From: Anaerolineae bacterium UTCFX1
GTDB taxonomy: Bacteria; Chloroflexota; Anaerolineae; Anaerolineales; Villigracilaceae
NCBI GenBank assembly: GCA_002050275.1
Contig: MWTB01000007.1
Location: 1-64,000, forward strand
DNA: 64,000 bases
Reading direction: 5' to 3'
Within the stretch, counting starts at the first letter, position 1. Every line of letters begins with the position of its first letter. A model generated the notes under the pieces. That model saw only the letters and a program-made list of their open reading frames with translations. It was not told where the DNA came from and ran no database searches. The position numbers were made by a program, and so were the translations under genes. Below are positions 31,839 through 39,242 of this stretch, in pieces.

Positions 31839-34286
31839 ATGTCAGCCATGAGTTCTTCCGAAGTCAATCGGTTCAAAGGGCAACTCACAACGCGTCTTCC
31901 GCTGACGTGGCTCTCGCTCGCTTTCCTCGGCGGAATTATCCTCGGCAGTTTGGTTTTGCATTCAACGCGGGTCTGGGTTGGGCTTGCGCTCCTCCTGGCG
32001 CTTTCCGCGCTTCTCGTTCGCGTCATCTCGACTCGTTTTCGTAAGTCTTTCTCCAATATTCCTTTTTCGTCCGTTCTTTTTTTACCCTTTTCTTTCATCT
32101 TGCTCGCCTTCCTCTTTCTCGGCTCCGCCCGTTATCAATCCTCCGTTCCAAATTTTGATGCGTTCCATATCGCCTTTTATAATGATCGCGAGTACGATCT
32201 GTTGATCACCGGTTATCTCATCGAGCCGCCCGATTATCGCGACGCTTATACAAACCTGCGCATCGAAACAACTCACATTGATACCGGCGACGGCGACCTG
32301 AAGGTCAGCGGCTTGCTCCTCGCTCGCGTAAGCGCGAATCAAACATTCCACTATGGAGAGATCGTCCGCCTGCGCGGCGCGTTGAAAACGCCGCCCACAA
32401 ACGAAGATTTTTCGTACCGCGATTATCTTGCCGCACAAGGCATCCACGCCTACATGACCTCTGCCAAAGCGACCATCTTGCCGGGTCAAGACGGCAATGT
32501 CTTTTCCGCCGCATTGTACGCGTTAAAAGAAAAATCGCTCGCTAGAGTCTATCGTCTCTTCCCCGATCCAGAATCGTCCTTATTGGCTGGCATCCTTCTC
32601 GGCGTGGATACGGGTCTCACTAAAGAGTTACAGCAAGCCTTTAAGAATACCGGGGCGGCGCACATCATCGCTATCTCCGGCTTCAATATCAGCATCGTCG
32701 CCGCCATTTTTGTGATTTTGTTCAGCCGCTTCTTCGGTCCGCGTTGGGGCGCGGCGTTGACGATCGTCAGCATCGCCGTGTATACGATCCTCGTCGGCGG
32801 AGACGCGGCAGTTGTCCGCGCCGCGATCATGGGCAGTCTGGCGCTGTTCGCAAAACAGGTTGGGCGGAGGCAATTCGCATTAAACACGCTCTTTGCAACA
32901 GCGTTGATCATGTGCATATGGAATCCCTTGTTTATTTGGGACGTTGGGTTTCAATTATCTTTTTTTGCGACGCTTGGTCTGATCCTCTACGCCGAACCGT
33001 TCTCAAACGTTGCCATAAACATCCTTGAACGATTCTTTCCATCCTCGGCGGTAGAAAAGATCGTTCAACCGCTGTCCGAGTTCGTTTTGCTAACCTTCGC
33101 CGCGCAATTAACGACCATCCCGATCATGGCGTATCATTTTCAACGTATCTCGCTTGTTTCGTTCATCGCCAATCCATTTATCTTGCCAGCGCAACCTGCC
33201 GTATTAATCCTCGGCGGCGCGGCGGTAATTCTCAGCTTCATTTGGTTTCCTCTCGGGCAACTCGCGGCGTGGGTTACCTTTCCCTTCGTAGCCTACTCAA
33301 TCCGCATCGTCGAATTATTCGATCGCGTTCCGCATGGAACCATCTTTTTAGGCGCTTTTTCCATCTGGTTTGTAATTCTCTTCTACGCAGCGCTCTTTGG
33401 GCTGACATTTGGCGGGACGCGGTTGCAAACGTGGATGCGCGCCGCTCAAGCGCGCGCGCGAGCCGTCGGCGTGGGAAGCGCGATTGTGGCGTTAATGCTG
33501 GCGTTGTCGTTAGCCTGGCGCGCCCTCTCTGCCGCGCCAGATCAACTTCTACATCTCACTTTTTTGAACGTCGGCTCGGCAGACGCGATCTTCATCAAAA
33601 CGCCCGGCGGCGACTCTATCTTGATTAACGGCGGAGCAAGCACGACGATCCTCTCCGATGAACTCGGCAGACGACTCTCTACGTTTAATCGCAGACTTGA
33701 TTGGCTGGTGATCGCAAACACGCAGGAAGAGCAACTCGCCGCTTTGCCGCGCGTCATTGAACGTTACCCGCCCGCGCAAGTATTATGGAGCGGAAATCGG
33801 CAAGGATCATTTTCTTCGCGAAAGTTAAATGAAGATTTAACCTCGCAGGCTATCTCGGTATCGCTCGCCGAGACGAATCAGACGCTCGATCTCGGTGACG
33901 GCGCGACATTAACGGTCCTCACAACCGGTTCACGCGGCGCAGTGTTATTGTTGGAATGGAAGAATTTTCGCGCATTGTTGCCGGTCGGCATGAGTTTCGA
34001 TGCGCTGGACGAATTACAGAACGGCGCGAGCGTCGGTCCAGTCAGCGTGTTGTCGCTTGCCGATGCAGGCTATGCTCCGTCGAATCCGCCCGAATGGATC
34101 GCCAATCTAAACCCCGAACTGATTACGCTATCGGTAGCAGCGGACGATCTCAACGGAATGCCCGACGGAAGAACGCTCACGCTTGTGAAAGATTATTCAT
34201 TGGCGCGCACCGACCAGAACGGTTGGATCGAAATTATCACGAACGGCGAGCAAATGTGGGTGAACGCGGAGAAAGCGAGAAAGTAA
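31839..34286 (+). CDS. comEC: ComEC/Rec2 competence channel protein
   Basis: An 815-residue membrane protein, the channel through which single-stranded DNA enters during natural transformation. In order: an N-terminal DUF4131/OB-like part (about 95-200), the competence core with GILLGVDTGLTKELQ and GAAHIIAISGFNISIVAAI, many helices to about residue 565, and a C-terminal metallo-beta-lactamase-like domain. In that domain the usual DVGQGDA and HxHxDH metal ligands are replaced: FLNVGSADAIF and then IANTQEEQLAALP (near residue 623). The fold seems kept but the nuclease site is lost. No other competence genes are in the window. Confidence 0.92.
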   Translation: MSAMSSSEVNRFKGQLTTRLPLTWLSLAFLGGIILGSLVLHSTRVWVGLALLLALSALLVRVISTRFRKSFSNIPFSSVLFLPFSFILLAFLFLGSARYQSSVPNFDAFHIAFYNDREYDLLITGYLIEPPDYRDAYTNLRIETTHIDTGDGDLKVSGLLLARVSANQTFHYGEIVRLRGALKTPPTNEDFSYRDYLAAQGIHAYMTSAKATILPGQDGNVFSAALYALKEKSLARVYRLFPDPESSLLAGILLGVDTGLTKELQQAFKNTGAAHIIAISGFNISIVAAIFVILFSRFFGPRWGAALTIVSIAVYTILVGGDAAVVRAAIMGSLALFAKQVGRRQFALNTLFATALIMCIWNPLFIWDVGFQLSFFATLGLILYAEPFSNVAINILERFFPSSAVEKIVQPLSEFVLLTFAAQLTTIPIMAYHFQRISLVSFIANPFILPAQPAVLILGGAAVILSFIWFPLGQLAAWVTFPFVAYSIRIVELFDRVPHGTIFLGAFSIWFVILFYAALFGLTFGGTRLQTWMRAAQARARAVGVGSAIVALMLALSLAWRALSAAPDQLLHLTFLNVGSADAIFIKTPGGDSILINGGASTTILSDELGRRLSTFNRRLDWLVIANTQEEQLAALPRVIERYPPAQVLWSGNRQGSFSSRKLNEDLTSQAISVSLAETNQTLDLGDGATLTVLTTGSRGAVLLLEWKNFRALLPVGMSFDALDELQNGASVGPVSVLSLADAGYAPSNPPEWIANLNPELITLSVAADDLNGMPDGRTLTLVKDYSLARTDQNGWIEIITNGEQMWVNAEKARK

Positions 34287-34328
34287 GCCGCGTCCATTAG
34301 AGAACGCTCCCTCGGGCGGCAATGAACG

Positions 34329-35408
34329 TCATCGAACCGCGTTCAAAGCTTTTACAAAAACATCAACCATCCGCTCGATGTTGATCTCTTTCTTAACAAT
34401 GCGATACGATTCCGCGCCCATCGTTCTCAGACGCGCCGTATCCGAAAGCGCGTTCCTCATCGCGGCGGTCAACGCTTCAAAATCGTCAGGCGGGACTTGC
34501 CAGCCGTTGCCCGCTCGCACAAGATCGTTTTGCGTGCCGTCTCCTTGCGCTACGATCACGGGCAGTCCATACCCCATCGCTTCTTGAACCGCCAGCCCGC
34601 CGGTGCCCGGTAAGACGAAGAGGTCGGCTTCTTCAAAATAAGGTTTCAATTCCGCGCCGTGTTTCGCGCCTACAAACTCTGCCGAGGGGAAAATTTCCGC
34701 GGCGAGTTCTTCAAAGGCTTCGCGTTCGGGTCCATCGCCAACGACGACTAAACGCACATTCTGAATTTCCGTGCACGCGCCAAGCAACAGGTCCACATTT
34801 TTGCGAAGCTGCAAACGTCCCACAAATAAGACGCAAGGCTTTTCATTAAAAGTTGTCGAACGCCGCGGCAAGTCCCAAGTGGGCGCAGGTGAAACAGCGT
34901 TATGCGCGATGAAAATACGATCGAGCGGAAAGCCCAAATCGGCGTATTCATCCGCGCCGCGTTGACTATAAGCGATCAACGCGTCGAATTGGCGAAGAAA
35001 ATTCATTCTGCGCTTCTCTCGGAATCCGTTCGTTGGCGGCGCGCCTAATCCCCAACCGATGACCGGCTGGTCGCATTCGTGCATCCAGTTTACGGCGGCA
35101 GGCGTGGAAAGATAGCGCGGATTAGCCTCCACGATCAGCGCATCGGGATTCCATGCCTTCAGCCAGTTCGTTAATCCTTGTTGATAGCACAAATAGAATG
35201 CGCCGCCACAAAGATGAATATTTCTTCCTGTTTGATAATTGGCAACTTGCAATCGGTCTGTCGTTGCAATTCCTTCGTTAGCGCGCGGCGCGCCGGCGAA
35301 GAGACTCATCCCGCCGTCGCAGGCGGCGGCGAGCAAGTCGAAGAATGGCGCCCGATAACCGGGAAGGACGCGTTGTTGCAGGGCTAGCCTGCCATTGAAG
35401 CGATTCAT
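34329..35408 (-). CDS. GT4-type glycosyltransferase
   Basis: A 359-residue cytosolic GT-B glycosyltransferase. The C-terminal Rossmann half has VLFVGRLQLRKNVDLLL, VVVGDGPEREAFEELA and the E-x7-E-like region LFVLPGTGGLAVQEAMGYGLPVI, which binds the nucleotide sugar. The N-terminal acceptor domain is less marked. The ATG at 35408 overlaps the stop of the SnoaL-like gene by four bases, which supports it over the longer start at 35432. It converges with comEC, with 42 bases between the stops. The sugar and acceptor are unknown; a polysaccharide or glycolipid is likely given the neighbouring second GT4. Confidence 0.88.
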   Translation of the reverse strand: MNRFNGRLALQQRVLPGYRAPFFDLLAAACDGGMSLFAGAPRANEGIATTDRLQVANYQTGRNIHLCGGAFYLCYQQGLTNWLKAWNPDALIVEANPRYLSTPAAVNWMHECDQPVIGWGLGAPPTNGFREKRRMNFLRQFDALIAYSQRGADEYADLGFPLDRIFIAHNAVSPAPTWDLPRRSTTFNEKPCVLFVGRLQLRKNVDLLLGACTEIQNVRLVVVGDGPEREAFEELAAEIFPSAEFVGAKHGAELKPYFEEADLFVLPGTGGLAVQEAMGYGLPVIVAQGDGTQNDLVRAGNGWQVPPDDFEALTAAMRNALSDTARLRTMGAESYRIVKKEINIERMVDVFVKALNAVR

Positions 35409-35833
35409 GCGGATGTGTGCGGCGCTTGCCAAGCCGGTGATTTATGAACGTGAACGACCTTCCAAGCGCCGCCTAGTTTTACGATCACGCGGCTTTCGTT
35501 GTGCGAAACTACCGTCACGCCATCCATCGTCGCCGCGCTAGCCAACAGCGTATAGCTTACGATCGCAGTTTCGCCATACTCCTGGACGCGCAAATTGGAT
35601 AGATCGTAACGGACGGTCGCTTTACCTTCCGCCGCCGCGCCAAAGACCGCGCCGCGCTCCGCGTTGGAAGACATCATAAATTCATGGAATGGAAGCCCGT
35701 CAATGCGATGCGGCGCGATCCACCATTCGTATAACGTCAGATCTTCGGCGGCGGTTTCGTAATATGTTTTCACGTCGTTCTCTTGAATAGACTTCAAATG
35801 CTTCTTCAGAAAGTCAATAATTTCAGCGGACAT
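35405..35833 (-). CDS. SnoaL/NTF2-like protein (CaMKII-association fold)
   Basis: A 142-residue small protein of the NTF2-like superfamily. The pattern 'FLKKHLKSIQENDVKTYYE', YEWWIAPHRIDGLPFHEFMM and the final 'GGAWKVVHVHKSPAW' fit the CaMKII association-domain type of SnoaL-like proteins. This is a cone-shaped fold that binds small ligands or forms oligomers; no enzyme activity can be assigned. AAGGAG precedes the ATG. It is translationally coupled to the GT4 gene downstream, so a link to the same glycosylation step is possible. Confidence 0.8.
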   Translation of the reverse strand: MSAEIIDFLKKHLKSIQENDVKTYYETAAEDLTLYEWWIAPHRIDGLPFHEFMMSSNAERGAVFGAAAEGKATVRYDLSNLRVQEYGETAIVSYTLLASAATMDGVTVVSHNESRVIVKLGGAWKVVHVHKSPAWQAPHTSA

Positions 35834-35883
35834 ATACGCTCCTTCTATCTATTAATGATTGAGTCTCTGACGGAATTATCGCG

Positions 35884-36891
35884 TCATTTCAACAACACAG
35901 TCAAATAACGATCTACCATGGCGTCTAACCCGAAAGCCGATTCAGCCCGCGCGCGCGCCGCTCTACGAAAGCGTTCATTATCGCGCAAGACCTCTTCCGC
36001 CGCATCCGCCAGCGAGGGGATATCGGGTCGCTGCAACCGCCATGGATTCGCCCCATGAGGCGCAAGCCGGCCAGCGTCTCCTTGCACAAGTTCCGGCAGC
36101 GCCCCGGTCTCAAAACCGACGACGGGCAACCCGCACGCCAGCGCTTCGATGACCGCGTTCGGGCAGGCTGGGTTCACTTCCGCAGAAAACAACAAATGCG
36201 ACGAACGCTCAAGGAACGGGATCTCCTCGCGCGGCAGTGAATCCATAAAACAGATGCGAGCCCCTTTTTGCTCTTGCAATTTCTTTTTCGCGCTTGCATC
36301 CACCCGTCCGACGACGACAAGTTCGATCGCATATTTCCGCGATAAGCGTTCCGCCAACTCGGCTGCGTAAAACAATCCCGAATCCAAACCGCCAGCCAGA
36401 CTGCCCTCCACGACCAGCAGCCGATAGAAATCAGCGGGGCGTTCATGCGCGCCGGCGGGCGAATACTGTTCCAAGTCTACGCCGTTTAAAATCACGGAAG
36501 TGGGCATCGCCGACGCGCCGTACCAAGCCTGCCACCAACCTTCGACGAATCGACTCTGATAGATAACCCGATCCGCCAAATAGTTGCGAATGAACGAAAG
36601 ATTCCAATTTCCGTAGATCGCGCGAGTCGTATAACGCAATCCGGTCCAGCGCGCACGATGCGCCCAATTCAGACCATCAAGGCGTTGAACGATGCGCCGC
36701 CCTTGCGCGCGTGCGCGCCACAAACGGAGCAGGTTCTTCGTCCCAGCCAACACAAGGACAGCGTCTGAGGGTTGATCCAGATCGTAGGTCGCATCCACAT
36801 GCCGGGCGCGGAGTCCGCGTTCAAACTTAAGCCGAAAAGAGGTCACGCCGCCCAAACTCTCCACGCGGGGGAAAATACAGATACGAGGCAT
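35884..36891 (-). CDS. GT4-type glycosyltransferase
   Basis: A 335-residue GT-B glycosyltransferase. N-terminal FPRVESLGGVTSFRLKFERGL is a typical acceptor-side glycine loop. The donor side has IELVVVGRVDASAKKKL, SHLLFSAEVNPACPNAVIEALACGLPVVGFETGALPE (shown by its key E-x7-E residues) and a basic C-terminal helix. The ATG at 36891 has a TATAAT exactly six bases upstream, so a leaderless mRNA is predicted. It is divergent from the MOCOS-like aminotransferase and shares its promoter region. The substrate is unknown. Confidence 0.87.
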   Translation of the reverse strand: MPRICIFPRVESLGGVTSFRLKFERGLRARHVDATYDLDQPSDAVLVLAGTKNLLRLWRARAQGRRIVQRLDGLNWAHRARWTGLRYTTRAIYGNWNLSFIRNYLADRVIYQSRFVEGWWQAWYGASAMPTSVILNGVDLEQYSPAGAHERPADFYRLLVVEGSLAGGLDSGLFYAAELAERLSRKYAIELVVVGRVDASAKKKLQEQKGARICFMDSLPREEIPFLERSSHLLFSAEVNPACPNAVIEALACGLPVVGFETGALPELVQGDAGRLAPHGANPWRLQRPDIPSLADAAEEVLRDNERFRRAARARAESAFGLDAMVDRYLTVLLK

Positions 36892-36897
36892 AGACGT

Positions 36898-36905
36898 ATT
36901 ATAAT
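36898..36905. promoter_or_regulatory. Overlapping divergent -10 boxes
   Basis: The 8-base palindrome ATTATAAT contains a TATAAT on each strand, minus strand 36898-36903 and plus strand 36900-36905. The minus-strand box is six bases from the GT4 ATG (36891). The plus-strand box serves the aminotransferase at 36922, which also has AAAGGA. The two polymerases cannot occupy it at once. Confidence 0.6.
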
Positions 36906-36921
36906 TGCCGAAAGGATTGCC

Positions 36922-38325
36922 ATGGAAAAGCCCGATATCGAGTTCGTCTCCTTTTTAAAAGCCTATCCAACCTACCCGACGACGCGCCTGATTGACGACT
37001 TGCGCGCCACTGATTATGCGCGCCTTGATCTCGGCGGGCATGTTTATCTCGATTACACCGGCGGCGGGTTGTACGCCGAATCGCAATTGCGACGGCACAC
37101 CAATTTGCTCGCCGAACATGTCTTCGGCAACCCGCATTCCAGCAACCCTTCTTCGCAAGCGGCAACGCGTCTCGTCGAACACACCCGCGAATATGTAGGA
37201 CGTTTCTTCGGCGCCGATCCCGAGGAATACCTTGTCATCTTCACCTCCAACGCCAGCGGAGCCCTAAAACTGGTCGGCGAATCCTACCCATTCGCTAACG
37301 GACGCTACTTGTTGACCTTCGACAATCACAACTCGGTCAACGGGATTCGGGAATTCGCGCATGCGCGCGGCGCGAAGGTCACATATATCCCGGTCGCATT
37401 ACCCGATATGCGCGTAGACGAAACGACTCTGCGCCGCGAGTTGGCGCAGCCCTCGGAACACGGTCACAATCTGTTCGCCTACCCTGCACAATCGAATTTT
37501 TCCTCGGTGCAACACCCGCTCGCTTGGATCGAAGAAGCGCGCGAACGCGGCTGGGACGTGTTGCTTGACGCCGCCGCCTTCGTACCGACCAGCAAACTAG
37601 ACTTGAGCAAGGTTAAACCCGATTTCGTGCCGGTTTCCTTTTATAAAATGTTCGGCTACCCTACCGGGCTAGGCGCGCTGATCGCGAAAAAATCGGCGTT
37701 GGAAAAATTGCATCGTCCGTGGTTCGCCGGCGGAACGATTACCGTCGCTTCGGTGCAGGGCGATAAATTCTATATGGCAGAAGGCGCTTCCGCATTTGAA
37801 GACGGCACGATTGACTACCTCAACATTCCGGCGATCGAAATCGGACTCAAGCATATTGAATCGATCGGCTATGAGGTGATTCACGAACGCGTTAAATGCC
37901 TCACCGGCTGGTTGCTGGATAACTTAACGGCGCTGCAACACAATAACGGCGCGCCCCTCGCGCGAGTCTACGGGCCGACTTCCACAGAAAGGCGCGGCGG
38001 AGCCGTGACCGTCAACTTTTACAATCGCGACGGCGTCGCTTTCGACCATCGTTACATTGAAGAACAAGCAAACGCCTCTACGATCTCCTTACGAACGGGC
38101 TGTTTTTGCAACCCCGGCGCAGGCGAAGTAGCATTGGGCGTTTCGCGCGTCGAACTGGATGTTTGTTTCACGCAGCCCGGGCACGAAGAGCGACTTTCAC
38201 AAGACGATTTTCGCATGTGCTTCGACGGCAAATCCATGGGCGCAGTGCGCATCTCGATCGGCATGGTTACAGATTTCAAAGACGTACGAAAATTCCTACA
38301 TTTCGCAAAAAGCCTGCTGTCGTAG
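36922..38325 (+). CDS. MOCOS-like class V aminotransferase / cysteine desulfurase
   Basis: A 467-residue PLP enzyme of the class V fold. It most resembles the N-terminal domain of eukaryotic molybdenum cofactor sulfurase. The PLP lysine is Lys242 in SFYKMFGYPTGLGALI, and RTGCFCNPG carries Cys394 and Cys396, the candidate sulfur carriers. FGNPHSSNPSSQ and DAAAFVPT are also typical. MOCOS takes sulfur from cysteine to make the sulfido form of the Mo cofactor for xanthine dehydrogenase-type enzymes. Here the C-terminal MOSC domain is absent, so it may deliver sulfur or work on another substrate. The ATG at 36922 has AAAGGA and a -10 box upstream. Confidence 0.85.
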   Translation: MEKPDIEFVSFLKAYPTYPTTRLIDDLRATDYARLDLGGHVYLDYTGGGLYAESQLRRHTNLLAEHVFGNPHSSNPSSQAATRLVEHTREYVGRFFGADPEEYLVIFTSNASGALKLVGESYPFANGRYLLTFDNHNSVNGIREFAHARGAKVTYIPVALPDMRVDETTLRRELAQPSEHGHNLFAYPAQSNFSSVQHPLAWIEEARERGWDVLLDAAAFVPTSKLDLSKVKPDFVPVSFYKMFGYPTGLGALIAKKSALEKLHRPWFAGGTITVASVQGDKFYMAEGASAFEDGTIDYLNIPAIEIGLKHIESIGYEVIHERVKCLTGWLLDNLTALQHNNGAPLARVYGPTSTERRGGAVTVNFYNRDGVAFDHRYIEEQANASTISLRTGCFCNPGAGEVALGVSRVELDVCFTQPGHEERLSQDDFRMCFDGKSMGAVRISIGMVTDFKDVRKFLHFAKSLLS

Positions 38326-38459
38326 AAAATCGAATCGAGCGGCTGAAAAAGCCAGTTCCCGTACGCGAGAAAGACCAGCCTTTAAAAAATCCGATCTCAG
38401 CGATGGCGGCATCGAGACCATCTCACAAGACAAAACTTAAAATCAAACAGAAGATTACC

Positions 38460-38921
38460 ATGGGTCCAAAAACAGATGTAAAAAAGAGACCTGTTACAAC
38501 CGCCAAAAAGAACTCAGGATTGTCGGCTGAAGAAATCACAGCGATGAAGGAGACGATCAAGGAAAGAAAGATGGCGGCAAACAAGGAGGAAATGGAAAAA
38601 GCCGTGTTCGAGAAAATAGCCGCGATGAAAGACAACGAGCGCGTCATGGCAAAAAAGATTCATGAAATTGTTAAAGCCGTTGCGCCGCAACTCACACCGA
38701 AGACCTGGTACGGAATGCCCGCCTATGCTAATGCGGAAGGCAAGGTCATTTGTTTCTTTCAGGCGGCGAGCAAATTTGGCGTGCGATATAGCGCCTTCGG
38801 CTTTAACCCCGACGCGAAACTCGACGACGGCAATATGTGGGCGGCTGGTTTTGCTTTAGTAAAGATAACTGCCGTCGAGGAAACGAAGATCGCCGCATTG
38901 GTGAAGAAAGCGGCAGGGTAA
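38460..38921 (+). CDS. DUF1801/YdhG-like small protein
   Basis: About 153 residues. The C-terminal 100 residues match the YdhG/DUF1801 fold (KTWYGMPAYANAEGKVICFFQ, VRYSAFGFN), which is related to bacterial frataxin-like and iron-chaperone proteins and has no proven activity. The N-terminus is a Lys-rich helical stretch (AEEITAMKETIKERKMAAN), as in family members from actinobacteria. The ATG at 38460 fits the family start; an ATG at 38403 would add 19 basic residues. No strong ribosome binding site at either. It follows the aminotransferase by 134 bases. Confidence 0.75.
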   Translation: MGPKTDVKKRPVTTAKKNSGLSAEEITAMKETIKERKMAANKEEMEKAVFEKIAAMKDNERVMAKKIHEIVKAVAPQLTPKTWYGMPAYANAEGKVICFFQAASKFGVRYSAFGFNPDAKLDDGNMWAAGFALVKITAVEETKIAALVKKAAG

Positions 38922-39242
38922 GAAATAATTTTCTGAAAGTCCGCTTTATGTCACTCTAACGGCGCGTTTTTCCGCGACCGAAGGACATAAAAACGCTTCA
39001 CTACCGCTCAACCCGACAGTCCGTTTGCCGGACGATAATGAGAAAACGATGAAAACTAAGCGTTCAGCCTTGACTTTTCTTCTTTAACGCGTATAATCGC
39101 GAGGTTGGACAAAAAATTATGCAACGTATCGCAAGCGCTTCAGGAAAAGTCGGAAGCGCTTGCCTTTGTTTGTCTCTAACGGCAGCCAATTGTATCATCT
39201 AGAAGCTGCCGCACTCCTCAACCCCTTTTCAGGAGAAAACAC
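38922..39242 (+). promoter_or_regulatory. rpoC upstream region: promoter and leader
   Basis: This 321-base gap holds no reading frame I can support. The promoter of rpoC is TTGACT (39070-39075), 16 bases, TATAAT (39092-39097), close to consensus, giving a leader of about 135 bases. CAGGAG lies seven bases before the GTG start. I see no ribosomal-protein leader of the L10/L12 type and no rpoB remnant. Confidence 0.75.
39131..39171 (+). terminator. Possible attenuator hairpin in the rpoC leader
   Basis: gcaagcgctt (39131-39140) pairs perfectly with aagcgcttgc (39154-39163) across a 13-base loop. It is followed by CTTTGTTTG, a weak U-rich tract. It lies about 30 bases after the expected transcription start and 80 bases before the start codon. 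It may attenuate transcription or stabilise the mRNA. Confidence 0.5.

Noticed and set aside
38328..38459. Frameshifted extension of the DUF1801 gene or of the aminotransferase
   Set aside because: The frame is open but the encoded basic sequence has no family resemblance, and the aminotransferase ends at a normal family length.
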